A DNA stretch of 64,000 nt. Origin: Bacillus sp. EB01. GTDB lineage: Bacteria > Bacillota > Bacilli > Bacillales > Cytobacillaceae. Positions 27,824 through 36,679 of the stretch are shown one piece after another (the stretch's first letter is position 1; the number at the start of each line of letters is the position of its first letter). The position numbers and the translations under genes were made by a program. Where the stretch lies: NCBI RefSeq assembly GCF_000613125.1, contig NZ_HG964497.1:1257791-1321790 (forward strand), written 5' to 3'. The notes beneath the pieces are model-generated. The model was not told the origin of the DNA. It searched no databases and worked only from the letters and a program-made list of their open reading frames with translations.

Positions 27824-29338
27824 CTATTCAGTATCAAGGTCTTTCTTAGGGTCATTACTTTCAGATGCTGTATACCGCTTTTTTTGCAAGGGCCTAAATA
27901 ATCCAGGCCTCTTGGTAGAGAGTGAATAAGGAAGCCTTGAAAGCCCAGTTCCTATATCATTTACACGTAATGGAAAGAGAGGGACCATATAAGGATTGCC
28001 AATCGACTTTAGTTTCATAAGATGTCCGAGCAAGAGTACGATGGCAACTGCCAAACCATAACCGCCCCAGATTGCTGCCAAAAAAATAAGCGGAAATCTC
28101 AACAGCCGGACGGTGTTGGACATTTTGTAAATGGGTGTTGTGAACGATGATAATGCAGCCAGTGCGACAATGATTAATAGAATGTTGCTCGTTAATGCTG
28201 CTTCTACTGTTGCCTGCCCTATTACAATGCCTCCGACGATTCCAAGTGTCTGGCCGATTTTGTTTGGCAGCCTAGCTCCTGCTTCGCGGAGCAGCTCAAT
28301 CGTTATTTCCAAAAACAAAACCTCCAAAAAAGGCGGGAAGGGTACATTTGCCCGTGAAAAAATAATTGGGCCAAGCAGGTCGCTGGGAATAACTTCGTAA
28401 TGATATGTAAGAATAGCAACGTACATGGGCGTTGCTAATATTGAAAAACCTACACCGAAAAAACGAATTAATCGAAAAAAAGTTCCTTGAATCCAAGATA
28501 AATAATAGTCCTCCGCGGCGGAGAAAAAGTCCATCAAAGTTGAAGGGCCAATGATTGCATAACAAGATCCTTCAGTCAGGATAACCAATTGACCGTTTAG
28601 CAGGGAAGAAACGGCTCTATCAACCCTTTCTGTCACAATGAATAATGGGAAAGGGGTATAATTATTATCGGAAATAAGCTGTTCGATGACAGTTGAATCA
28701 ACCCTGCCGTCAAAATCGACATCCTTGAGGCGCTGCCTGACAGTATGGATATACTCGGGATTTGTTATACCTTTCATATAAACGATCGAGGTGTTGGTTT
28801 TCAATTTAGTCCCCACTTTGATTTCTTCGAAGACCAAGTCTGAAGTCAAAAGCTCGCGCCTCAATAAGTGCATGTTTGCCTTAATATCCTCAATAAATCC
28901 TAATTTAGGGCCAACAACACTGTATTCACTATTAGTATCGTTCGTTTTCCGCACACCCTGAGACCAATTTTCGATATTGATTAGAGCACAATGCCGGATA
29001 TCATTTTTAAACAGGAGTATGGCATAGCCTTTATGCAGCTTCTCTTCCACTTCCTTTGGATCTTCGGTTATCTTTACACCATCAACAGGAATAATGTTCA
29101 CGATATCTGAAATTACCTGTATATTTTTGATTTTGTCTTGGAGATTTTGAAGGACCAGCTCGTAAAGCTTTTTTTCATCAATTAAAGTCGAATAGTAATG
29201 GAGAGAAATTTTTTTATCCTCGAATGGACTAATACTTGAAAAATCACTTGACTCCCCGGCATTGGCCAGAAGATCCTTTATTTGAACGGGAGTATCACGG
29301 TTCGTTTTCGCAGTCGAGCTGTTTTTCCTTTTAAACAC
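27824..29338 (-). CDS. gerKA: Germinant receptor subunit A (GerA/SpoVAF family)
   Basis: 504 residues: hydrophilic N-terminal domains (about 1-270), then four to five membrane helices and a short C-tail (TASESNDPKKDLDTE). Family motifs include REAGARLPNKIGQTLGIVGG, VEAALTSN and PYMVPLFPLR. GTG start at 29338 with only a weak GGTTGGTGG upstream. First gene of the operon, 33 nt downstream of a predicted sigma-G start. Confidence 0.9.
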   Translation of the reverse strand: MFKRKNSSTAKTNRDTPVQIKDLLANAGESSDFSSISPFEDKKISLHYYSTLIDEKKLYELVLQNLQDKIKNIQVISDIVNIIPVDGVKITEDPKEVEEKLHKGYAILLFKNDIRHCALINIENWSQGVRKTNDTNSEYSVVGPKLGFIEDIKANMHLLRRELLTSDLVFEEIKVGTKLKTNTSIVYMKGITNPEYIHTVRQRLKDVDFDGRVDSTVIEQLISDNNYTPFPLFIVTERVDRAVSSLLNGQLVILTEGSCYAIIGPSTLMDFFSAAEDYYLSWIQGTFFRLIRFFGVGFSILATPMYVAILTYHYEVIPSDLLGPIIFSRANVPFPPFLEVLFLEITIELLREAGARLPNKIGQTLGIVGGIVIGQATVEAALTSNILLIIVALAALSSFTTPIYKMSNTVRLLRFPLIFLAAIWGGYGLAVAIVLLLGHLMKLKSIGNPYMVPLFPLRVNDIGTGLSRLPYSLSTKRPGLFRPLQKKRYTASESNDPKKDLDTE

Positions 29339-29378
29339 CTATGCCACCAACCTGTAGGAAAAAATGGAATCATAAGGT

Positions 29379-29407
29379 TAGTATGTATGTTTGGAAAAGA
29401 AATATGA
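29379..29407 (-). promoter_or_regulatory. Sigma-G-type promoter of the ger operon
   Basis: On the minus strand TCATA (29407-29403), 17-bp spacer, CATACTA (29385-29379). The -10 is identical to the sigma-G consensus and the -35 matches four of five. Forespore expression is what a germinant receptor requires. Confidence 0.7.
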
Positions 29408-29430
29408 GTCAAGAACGGGCGAGGAATTAA

Positions 29431-29460
29431 AAAAAGCTTCCGCAGCAGCGGAAGCTTTGA
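29431..29460 (-). terminator. Terminator of the TetR gene
   Basis: Minus strand: AAGCTTCCGC and GCGGAAGCTT pair around a 4-nt loop, followed by TTTTTT. Confidence 0.85.
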
Positions 29461-29473
29461 GGTGAAAAGAGCA

Positions 29474-30352
29474 TTATTTAGTTTTTAAAACAGCCTTTGC
29501 AAGCTGTTCCAATTCAGTTATATGGTCCATATTAATCGTTCCTTCGGATTTTAACGTACCAATAGCACTTTCAATTACAAATACACGCGGTGCCTTTGCA
29601 TTTACGATTTCTTCCTCAATGAAATTCAATAGCTCATACGTTTTGTCCTGCTCCTGAAGGCGGTAATTCTTTTTTATGGCCGAAATCATCTTGTGAAGTT
29701 TAATACATAAAACCTGGTCTGTTCCTTTATCTTTAGGGAATAATTTCTCGAGGAAGAATGGATCCAGCAGTCTGTCATTTGATAAAGAAACTTCATCGAC
29801 TATTTTTACAATTCGATCAACACTGAATCGGACAATTTCATGAATTGATATACTAGAGTTTGCCAGTGAGTTGAATTTTAAGCTTTGCTGGAGAATCCCC
29901 ATAAACATGAGTGAGCAATCCAGAAGGTATGGCTTTCTCTCTTCACCGAAAATATCAATGAACCGATGGTACAGCCATCTCAAATTTTGTAGATGATTTT
30001 CTTTCAAATACCTTTTTAGTTCCGGATCATTTGAAAACATAACTTCATCATAAAGAGAAAGCAATTTATTTGTACGATTTGCTTTGAGATGTAATTCTAT
30101 TTGTTTAGTAAAGACTTCAATATCAGATCGTTCATGGCCGATCTGCAGCTCATTTAGGCCGATTTCCAATTTCTTGCGTATTGATTTTATTAGAGCGATT
30201 AATAACTCATTTTTTGAGGAAAAATAATTGTAAAATGTTCCTTTTGAAATGCAGCTATATTCAAGAATGTCCTGTATGGACGTAGCCTGAAAACCTTTTT
30301 CCACAAATAATTTATGAGCGCTTTTTATAACATGCTGCTTCCTATCGTTCAT
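29474..30352 (-). CDS. TetR/AcrR-family transcriptional regulator
   Basis: 292 residues, longer than the usual 190-220. N-terminal HTH: GFQATSIQDILEYSCISKGT then FYNYFSSKNELLIALI (about residues 20-60). The long helical C-terminal part is the ligand and dimer region. It is divergent from a DHA2 efflux pump gene, the common repressor/pump arrangement. A 6-bp inverted repeat (30373-30389) overlaps the region just before its own start, pointing to autoregulation. ATG at 30352. Confidence 0.88.
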   Translation of the reverse strand: MNDRKQHVIKSAHKLFVEKGFQATSIQDILEYSCISKGTFYNYFSSKNELLIALIKSIRKKLEIGLNELQIGHERSDIEVFTKQIELHLKANRTNKLLSLYDEVMFSNDPELKRYLKENHLQNLRWLYHRFIDIFGEERKPYLLDCSLMFMGILQQSLKFNSLANSSISIHEIVRFSVDRIVKIVDEVSLSNDRLLDPFFLEKLFPKDKGTDQVLCIKLHKMISAIKKNYRLQEQDKTYELLNFIEEEIVNAKAPRVFVIESAIGTLKSEGTINMDHITELEQLAKAVLKTK

Positions 30353-30372
30353 TTCATCACCTTATGGATTAC

Positions 30373-30389
30373 TTGTACTTGCGGTACAA
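30373..30389. promoter_or_regulatory. Candidate TetR operator
   Basis: TTGTAC-TTGCG-GTACAA, a perfect 6-bp inverted repeat 21-37 bp upstream of the tetR start codon. Confidence 0.5.
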
Positions 30390-30449
30390 AACAATACTAA
30401 ACTATTTTATAAGATTATTCAAACCCCCGAGAAACATGGAATTTACAGA

Positions 30450-30478
30450 TTGAATTTTTTGGACTCATGGTATATGAT
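30450..30478 (+). promoter_or_regulatory. Sigma-A promoter of the efflux gene
   Basis: TTGAAT (30450-30455), 17 bp, TATGAT (30473-30478). The repeat element at 30501-30697 then lies inside the 5' untranslated leader of the pump gene. Confidence 0.5.
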
Positions 30479-30500
30479 AGAGTGCATGTGGAATTTGAAT

Positions 30501-30697
30501 ATAAAGTGAACTATCCATCCGTAGGGTGTCCTCACCCCACGGATGGATAGTCGCGCTAACGCACGATTGATTTAAGCCCCAAGAAATTATTAGTTCGCCA
30601 ATCGGATCTATATGGGCAGTTGCTTCCCCACTTACATTCTTTGTACCCTCTGAATGTTGATGTGGGGAGTTTTACTGCCCGTTAAGAGTGGGATAAA
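30501..30697 (+). repeat. Structured ATAAA-bounded repeat, copy A (bcr1/MITE-like)
   Basis: 197 bp from ATAAAGTGAAC to GTGGGATAAAA; the bounding ATAAA may be a target duplication. It shares ordered blocks with copy B at 39993: ATAAAGTGAAC, GATTGATTT, AAGCCCAAGAAA, TTAGTTC, AATCGGA, CAGTTGCTTCC, CTGCCC, GTGGGATAAAA. Three stems are possible: CTATCCATCCGT/ACGGATGGATAG (30511-30550), CGATTG/CAATCG, and GGGCAGT/ACTGCCC enclosing CCCCAC/GTGGGG. The sequence differs between copies inside stems while pairing is kept. It resembles the bcr1-type elements of the B. cereus group (TTTAT duplications), which is inference. Confidence 0.65.
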
Positions 30698-30727
30698 ATA
30701 TGAACTGAAAGTATACAGGAGGAACAG

Positions 30728-32248
30728 ATGGATCAAAAGTCAGTAAACAACAGTGGGAGACCCCCCTATGGCATTATCGCGGTTTTGATGATCGGGGCGT
30801 TTATCGCATTTTTAAATAATACATTATTGAATATCGCACTTCCGTCCATTATGGCGGATTTGAAAATAGAAGCAGCTACTGTACAATGGCTGACAACAGG
30901 TTTTATGCTTGTTAACGGAATCTTAATTCCAACAACGGCTTTTCTTATCCAGAAATACTCGGTAAGGCAATTATTCCTGGCTGCTTTGGGGATTTTTACA
31001 GTGGGTACAATTATAGCCGGAACTGCGCACATTTTCCCTGTTCTCCTTACAGGCAGGATGTTGCAAGCTTCGGGTTCGGCAATCTTGATGCCGCTATTAA
31101 TGAATGTTATGCTCGTCAGCTTCCCGATTGAAAAAAGGGGTACAGCGATGGGTGTGTTTGGTTTGATTTTGATGTTTGCTCCTGCAATCGGGCCGACTCT
31201 GTCTGGTTGGATTGTAGAACACTATGATTGGAGAATGCTATTCCATTTCATCACGCCAATAGCAGCTGCCATCCTAATCATTGGATTCTTCCTTTTAAAA
31301 GATAAGAAAGAGAAGTCCAATGACCGGCTTGATTTTGTTTCACTCACTCAATCAAGTATTGGTTTTGGCGGTATTCTTTATGGTTTTAGTTCAGCGGGTA
31401 ACAAAGGCTGGGATAGTCCTTTAGTATACGGAACAATTATTATCGGTGTCGCCTCCTTGATGATATTCATCTGGCGCCAGCTGAAACAGGATAATCCGAT
31501 GCTGAACTTCCGTGTTTACCAATTTCCTGCCTTTGCCTTGGCTTCTGTCATCTCAATGACCGTAAATATGGCATTGTTTTCCGGGATGATACTTCTGCCC
31601 ATCTATACCCAAAACCTGCGTGGAATCACGCCGATGGACGCTGGGCTGTTGATGCTTCCGGGAGCCCTTATCATGGCCTTCATGTCGCCTATTACTGGAC
31701 GGCTGTTTGATAAGTTTGGGGGAAAGGTTCTTGCCATTGTTGGTTTGTTCATAATTACAATTACAACATATGATTTCGCAACGCTTACCCTTGAAACATC
31801 TTATACTCATCTGATTGTGTTGTATTCGATAAGGAGTCTGGGGATGTCGATGGTCTTCATGCCGGTATCGACAAACGGGCTCAACCAGCTGCCGCCAAGG
31901 TTTTATCCGCATGGGACCGCAATGAACAACACGATGAACCAGGTTGCTGGTGCTATAGGAACAGCATTGCTGGTCACCATTATGACGAACAGGACAGAGT
32001 CAAGTGCTGAAGAGCTTGGCAAAGAGGCGATGAGTAAATTGACTGAACAACCTACCGCAGAAGTCGCAGCTCAAATGAAGCAGCAAATCATGGCACAGGC
32101 GATGCTTGATGGAATTAATTTCTCGTTCCTGGTAGCAACGTTCATTTCGGTGATTTCCCTAATACTTGCCTTCTTTATCAAGCGAGCGACACAAGCGGAA
32201 GATCCACTTGAAAAAACTGCTGCCAGAAATAAGCTTGCTGAAAATTAA
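30728..32248 (+). CDS. DHA2-family MFS multidrug efflux transporter
   Basis: 506 residues with 14 predicted membrane helices. Motifs: LNNTLLNIALPSIMADLKI (helix 1), TVQWLTTGFMLVNGILIP, GRMLQASGSAILMPL, and motif C MFAPAIGPTLSGWIVEHYDW. It belongs with LmrB/EmrB-like proton-driven drug pumps. ATG at 30728 after AGGAGG. Divergent from a TetR gene and preceded by a structured repeat in its leader. Substrate not predictable. Confidence 0.9.
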   Translation: MDQKSVNNSGRPPYGIIAVLMIGAFIAFLNNTLLNIALPSIMADLKIEAATVQWLTTGFMLVNGILIPTTAFLIQKYSVRQLFLAALGIFTVGTIIAGTAHIFPVLLTGRMLQASGSAILMPLLMNVMLVSFPIEKRGTAMGVFGLILMFAPAIGPTLSGWIVEHYDWRMLFHFITPIAAAILIIGFFLLKDKKEKSNDRLDFVSLTQSSIGFGGILYGFSSAGNKGWDSPLVYGTIIIGVASLMIFIWRQLKQDNPMLNFRVYQFPAFALASVISMTVNMALFSGMILLPIYTQNLRGITPMDAGLLMLPGALIMAFMSPITGRLFDKFGGKVLAIVGLFIITITTYDFATLTLETSYTHLIVLYSIRSLGMSMVFMPVSTNGLNQLPPRFYPHGTAMNNTMNQVAGAIGTALLVTIMTNRTESSAEELGKEAMSKLTEQPTAEVAAQMKQQIMAQAMLDGINFSFLVATFISVISLILAFFIKRATQAEDPLEKTAARNKLAEN

Positions 32249-32259
32249 TATAAACAATT

Positions 32260-32299
32260 AAAGGCACCGCCACGTATATATGTGGCGATGCCTTTTTTC
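32260..32299 (+). terminator. Terminator after the efflux gene
   Basis: AAAGGCA..GCCAC and GTGGC..TGCCTTTTTT pair around GTATATAT. Confidence 0.85.
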
Positions 32300-32491
32300 T
32301 TTATCCGTTCGGGTTTACTCCCCACGGCAATTCAACCAATTCCTGCGGCTAATTCTTATCCATGTAACGAACCGCATTATTATGGCGAACGGTTTCTCTT
32401 ACTTTTAAAAGGCTTGGAAGAATGAGTAGTAGAAGAATTGCGAGTATTTTTAGTGGTTTCCCCGTATGAATCCAACTTTATAGAGTTTTCC

Positions 32492-32782
32492 TTATTTCCC
32501 TTCTTTTTTGAAACGCTTTATCCGATTGGCAATAAACTCTTTACCTAGCTTATCACTTTCCTCTAAGGCAAGGTCAATCGCTTCATCCTTATTAGCGGCA
32601 TCCTTAATCATAAGCAGACCCGTATCTTTTAACGTAACGCTCCACCCATTACCCTTGATGCTCGGGTGAACAACTGCCGCATGTCCAGTATTCAGCTTGA
32701 ACTCCAAGCCACCTGTAATCTCCCTGACCTTTCCATTAGTAAGCGGGATAGAAAAATTCACTTTCTTTGTTTTGACTGCCAT
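32492..32782 (-). CDS. Hypothetical 96-residue protein
   Basis: Small soluble, strongly basic protein (MAVKTKKVNFSIPLTNGKVR at the start; KEFIANRIKRFKKEGK at the end). No domain recognised. The ATG at 32782 is chosen because GGAGGG precedes it by five bases; an in-frame ATG ten codons upstream has none. It stands alone between the efflux pump gene and a long non-coding stretch. Well-balanced codon use and a clean start site make it real. Confidence 0.65.
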   Translation of the reverse strand: MAVKTKKVNFSIPLTNGKVREITGGLEFKLNTGHAAVVHPSIKGNGWSVTLKDTGLLMIKDAANKDEAIDLALEESDKLGKEFIANRIKRFKKEGK

Positions 32783-33308
32783 AGGAACCCTCCAATTTTT
32801 AATTGTATTCATTTGCTTCTTCTAACTTTCAGTATGGACTCACGACAGCATCTTGTACAGGAGAATCGCCGCATTCGGGGGTGTCAATTTATAACTTTTA
32901 ATCAAGGACTATAAATTTTTTGTTCGGGGTTATAAGTGAAGCGTTCCGGGTTATAAATCCTGCTTACTGAGTGAGGGGGAGTTAAGTGGTGAAATTGTGA
33001 ATAACGGCGCCGTTGTTACGGCAATGCAAAGATTTAATCTTTTCTTAAGAATTCGTTTAGAGAGAGTTTAGGATTTTTGGATATGCTTGATCTACCGAAA
33101 GCCAAAGGAGGGGTTGTTGTACTCGCAAGCAGGCTTCTCTTTTTATCGTGCTGGAATGGAAAACGTGGTAGGTTCTCATTTTCCATAGGGTTCGTTGTGT
33201 GCCTTTGTTCAACATTGAAGAGGCTGAAAAAGTGCAAAACAGCTACTTTGGCGGAATCAATTTCCAGCAGCTAATACAAATCAATCAATTATTTAGGAGG
33301 AAACACTT
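32783..33308. other. Intergenic region
   Basis: About 525 bases. Two overlapping short frames on opposite strands (33034-33237 and 33077-33274) lack ribosome sites and recognisable products. A promoter for the secreted protein gene at 33309 must lie in its right part. Nothing else identified. Confidence 0.5.
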
Positions 33309-34181
33309 ATGAACAAGAAAGCAATTGCAATCGCAGCATCTCTTGGAATTCTGTTTGCCGGGGCGGGTTCATACAAGATCCTTGCGGGTTCAGCAGGCTA
33401 CGATGCCTACAAGGAAGCAATGAAAAAGATTCACACGATTGACAATGCAACGATGGAAATTGATATGACAATTACCGATAATGGCAAGCTTCTCCTTTCA
33501 TCCGATTCAAGCATGAAGTTTGATAAGGACAGCGACTTGGCAGCTGGGACTGTTACTGTAAATAACAGCAGCCAAACACTAAAAATGAATGGTTTCCTCG
33601 AGAATGGCCGGCCGGTAATTCAGTCTGAAGGCGGTGCTTACTATATACCTGAAGGTGTTGAACATCCGAGTATGAACCTGAAGGAAGGCGAGACTTTCCA
33701 TGACCCTGAAATGCTCAAGCTTGGAGAGTTGATTATCGATGCGGTAGCCCAGCCGGTCCAGGGGGAATTTGAACAAAAAGGCAATACAATCATAATCGAT
33801 ATGAATAAGGACGATTTCCCTAACATTATTCATACCATCGGCAAGCAGGTCATAAAATTGGGCTTCAAAGCCCACAGTGACATTGAACTGACGCCTGCTG
33901 AATATCCATTCCTAAGTGAAAGCTTTACTTCCCAGCTTCCAAAGCTAGAAGAGGAAATTTCTATCGAAAAGGCATATGTAAAAGTTAAGCTAACTGATGA
34001 AGGTCTGATTAAGTCCCAGGATGCCATTTTTAAAATTAAAGGCAAGGATGCCTTGGGAGTCCAGCATAAAATTGAAATAACCATGGATTTGGCTGTGAAA
34101 TCAGTTGGCAGTACAACAGTTGAGAGGCTAGACCTTACAGGGAAGGACATCAAGGAATTCGAAATGAAAAAAATACATTAA
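33309..34181 (+). CDS. Hypothetical exported protein
   Basis: 290 residues. N-terminal MNKKAIAIAASLGILFAGAG is a signal peptide or single anchor without a lipobox cysteine. The rest has two alternating beta/alpha halves (about 35-140 and 145-285) rich in amphipathic strands such as NATMEIDMTITDNGKLLLSS and KAYVKVKLTDEGLIK, reminiscent of LolA-like or DUF6612-type lipoprotein folds, but I cannot assign a family. TTAGGAGGAAACACTT gives a strong start. It is 108 bp upstream of a sensor kinase and may be part of, or sensed by, that system. Confidence 0.7.
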   Translation: MNKKAIAIAASLGILFAGAGSYKILAGSAGYDAYKEAMKKIHTIDNATMEIDMTITDNGKLLLSSDSSMKFDKDSDLAAGTVTVNNSSQTLKMNGFLENGRPVIQSEGGAYYIPEGVEHPSMNLKEGETFHDPEMLKLGELIIDAVAQPVQGEFEQKGNTIIIDMNKDDFPNIIHTIGKQVIKLGFKAHSDIELTPAEYPFLSESFTSQLPKLEEEISIEKAYVKVKLTDEGLIKSQDAIFKIKGKDALGVQHKIEITMDLAVKSVGSTTVERLDLTGKDIKEFEMKKIH

Positions 34182-34190
34182 TTCGTTGAA

Positions 34191-34218
34191 ATGGGGCTGT
34201 GTTGTATAGCCCTATTTC
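34191..34218 (+). terminator. Weak hairpin after the exported protein gene
   Basis: ATGGGGCT and AGCCCTAT pair imperfectly, followed by TTCT. It may only partly terminate, leaving some readthrough into the kinase gene. Confidence 0.35.
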
Positions 34219-34289
34219 TATTATAGTTATAGTAATTAGTATTTCTAGTAAAAATGGCCGCATGTTTGGTGTAAGGCCAAAGGAAAGTT

Positions 34290-35753
34290 GTGAATGATAT
34301 GTCGATTCAGAAAAAGCTTATGCTTGCATTCGGTGCAATGGTGGTTGTGCCTATCCTCTTTTTCCTGATCGCTGTATCAGCTCTTATGCTTGTATATGGT
34401 GAAGAGGGCAGGCTGTCGAGTTATGTGAATGAGCTTGAACGGATAGCCAGACGTGACGAATTGTTTGGTGAGCTTAAACTGATGACAACCGCTGAGCCTG
34501 ATAAGCTGGAGCAGGAATCTTATCTTAATGAGATGGATTCCCGCCTTAATAAATCCGATTACGAACTGATCATCCGCATTGATGGGAAGCTAACTTATAC
34601 AGATGAGATGTTTAAAGGAGTAGCAATCGAAGACAAGCTGCCTCCGTTTGGGAGTTTTGTGAATCAGGTCCATGAGAGTGTAGAGGTCGACGGTAAACCA
34701 TTCAAATTCCGGCAGCATGACTATGTGATGCCTGATGGCCGGGAAGGAAGCATCTTTATTGTTGAAGAAGCAACTTCCCTTGAACAGTTTGCGCTAAAGC
34801 ATCTTCCGCTTATCATGGTCATTTGCGTACTAGCTCTCCTTTTAACAAACGGGCTTTTGTCATACATCGTTTCAAGGGGCATTATCGATCCAATGAAACT
34901 TCTTCAGGATGCGGCCGGGAAAATTATGGCTGGCAATCTTGACTTTATGCTTGAGACGAAACGTAAGGATGAAATCGGTGAACTTATAGAGGACTTTGAA
35001 AAGATGAGGGAAAAGCTTAAGGAATCCATAGACAGACAGATTCAGTTTGAAAACGACCGAAAGCTTTTGTTATCGAATATTTCCCATGATTTAAAAACAC
35101 CTATTAGTTCGATAAAGGGATATGTTGAAGGTATCAAGGACGGGATTGCCAATACCGAAGAAAAGCGTACTAAATATATAGACATTATCTACAAGCGGGC
35201 AAATGAAATGGATGCAATGATTAATGAGCTGTTTCTAAATTCCACGCTCGATTTGAATCAAGTGCCTTTCCATTTTGAAAAAGTGGATTTAACGAGATAT
35301 ATAAAGGATATCGCAGAGGTAGCAGAACTTGAACTCCGTAAAAAGGGAATTCGGCTGTTGCTGGAGAGTGAGTTGGAGCCGCCAGTTCTTGTCAAGGCTG
35401 ACCGCGAAAAACTAATGAGGGTCTTCAATAATATTTTCCAGAATAGTTCCAAGTATATGGACAAGGAAGCTGGTAAGATAGAAATCTCGCTTAAAGAGAG
35501 AGACGGCTTTGCGGTTGTTAAAATTCAGGATAACGGACCCGGCATCCCGGAAGAATCCCTTCCGCGTGTATTCGATACCTTTTACAGGGCCGAGGATTCT
35601 CGAAATAAGAAGACAGGCGGTTCAGGGCTTGGGCTGACCATTGCCAAACAAATTGTCGAAATGCATAACGGATCAATCAGGGTTGAAAGCGAAGAAGGTG
35701 AAGGAACTACGATGATTATTGCGTTACCGCTGATGAAGCCGGATTCAGAGTAG
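34290..35753 (+). CDS. Sensor histidine kinase
   Basis: 487 residues. TM1 about 12-35, extracellular sensor domain 36-168, TM2 170-194, HAMP about 195-247, HisKA with phospho-acceptor H266 in NISHDLKTPISS, and HATPase with N-box NIFQNSSKYM, G1 DNGPGIPEES and G2 GGSGLGLTIAKQ. GTG start at 34290 with AAAGGAAA upstream; an ATG three codons on is less well spaced. The response regulator gene follows 46 bp later. Class resembles the BaeS/CssS-type envelope sensors; signal unknown. Confidence 0.93.
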   Translation: MNDMSIQKKLMLAFGAMVVVPILFFLIAVSALMLVYGEEGRLSSYVNELERIARRDELFGELKLMTTAEPDKLEQESYLNEMDSRLNKSDYELIIRIDGKLTYTDEMFKGVAIEDKLPPFGSFVNQVHESVEVDGKPFKFRQHDYVMPDGREGSIFIVEEATSLEQFALKHLPLIMVICVLALLLTNGLLSYIVSRGIIDPMKLLQDAAGKIMAGNLDFMLETKRKDEIGELIEDFEKMREKLKESIDRQIQFENDRKLLLSNISHDLKTPISSIKGYVEGIKDGIANTEEKRTKYIDIIYKRANEMDAMINELFLNSTLDLNQVPFHFEKVDLTRYIKDIAEVAELELRKKGIRLLLESELEPPVLVKADREKLMRVFNNIFQNSSKYMDKEAGKIEISLKERDGFAVVKIQDNGPGIPEESLPRVFDTFYRAEDSRNKKTGGSGLGLTIAKQIVEMHNGSIRVESEEGEGTTMIIALPLMKPDSE

Positions 35754-35799
35754 CTGCAAATGGTAGTAGTAATCCCGTAGAACTATAGGTGGTGTAAAC

Positions 35800-36489
35800 A
35801 TGAAGCATATACTGATTATTGAAGATGACCAGGACATCGCTGAGCTGCAGCGTGATTATCTTGAGGCCGAGGGCTTTCGTGTTGATATAGAGGAAAATGG
35901 AAAAGCTGGACTTGATAAGGCGCTATCAGCAGAGTTTGATTGTTTTATACTGGATTTAATGCTCCCTGGTCTGGGAGGATTTGAAATTTGCCGGCATATC
36001 CGCCAGGTGAAGGATACACCTATTGTGATGATTTCAGCAAGGAAAGAGGATGTTGATAAAATTAGGGGCCTGGGGCTGGGTGCAGATGATTATATGGTAA
36101 AGCCATTTTCTCCTGGAGAAATGGTGGCGAGGGTAAAAGCGCATTTGTCACGCTATGATCGGCTCCTTGGCAGGGAAACTGCCCGTAAGAGCGTTATTTC
36201 GCTTGGGGCCTTGGCAATTGATATTGATGACCACAGAGTATACCGGGAAGGGAAGGAAATTACCCTTACAGCTAAAGAGTACGACCTTCTAGTATTCTTT
36301 GTGAAAAATCCTAATCGGGTCTTTAGTAAGGAGCAGCTTTTCGAGCATATATGGGGTATTGATGCTTTTGGAGACATTTCGACTGTGACAGTCCACATAA
36401 GGAAGCTTAGGGAAAAAATTGAAATGGATTCATCAAAGCCTCAGTATATTGAAACAGTCTGGGGTGCGGGATATAGGCTTAAAATTTGA
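35800..36489 (+). CDS. OmpR-family response regulator
   Basis: 229 residues: receiver domain with phospho-acceptor D52 (FILDLMLPG), acidic pair IIEDDQD near the N-terminus and K101 (YMVKPFSPGE); then a winged-helix DNA-binding domain ending TVHIRKLREKIEMDSSKPQY and VWGAGYRLKI. Partner of the kinase at 34290. ATG at 35800 after AGGTGG. Targets not evident; the exported protein at 33309 is a candidate. Confidence 0.94.
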   Translation: MKHILIIEDDQDIAELQRDYLEAEGFRVDIEENGKAGLDKALSAEFDCFILDLMLPGLGGFEICRHIRQVKDTPIVMISARKEDVDKIRGLGLGADDYMVKPFSPGEMVARVKAHLSRYDRLLGRETARKSVISLGALAIDIDDHRVYREGKEITLTAKEYDLLVFFVKNPNRVFSKEQLFEHIWGIDAFGDISTVTVHIRKLREKIEMDSSKPQYIETVWGAGYRLKI

Positions 36490-36491
36490 AT

Positions 36492-36550
36492 ATAGGGCTT
36501 TCCTTAATATAAAAGCTTGAGCTTTTCTTTAAGGAAAGCCTATTTTTTAT
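36492..36550 (+). terminator. Terminator of the two-component operon
   Basis: TAGGGCTTTCCTTAA and TTAAGGAAAGCCTA are perfectly complementary, followed by TTTTTT. Confidence 0.85.
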
Positions 36551-36633
36551 ACAGAGTGGTTTTGGAAAATAGATTAGTATGTTACTATGTAGGTGATGGG
36601 TTGTTCTATCAATCCTGTTTTTGTGCTTAATTG

Positions 36634-36647
36634 TGCAATCGTTTGCA
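36634..36647. promoter_or_regulatory. cre-type operator before the alpha-glucosidase gene
   Basis: TGCAATCGTTTGCA fits TGNAANCGNTTNCA at every position and is nearly palindromic. It lies 33 bp upstream of the start codon, where CcpA or a local LacI-family repressor would block transcription. Confidence 0.6.
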
Positions 36648-36679
36648 TTAAAATGAATATGCTAACTATGAGGTGCAAG

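Noticed and set aside
33077-33274. 65-codon plus-strand ORF and an overlapping 67-codon minus-strand ORF
   Set aside because: Neither has a convincing start signal, their products look like random Ser/Leu/Lys-rich peptides, and they overlap each other almost fully.
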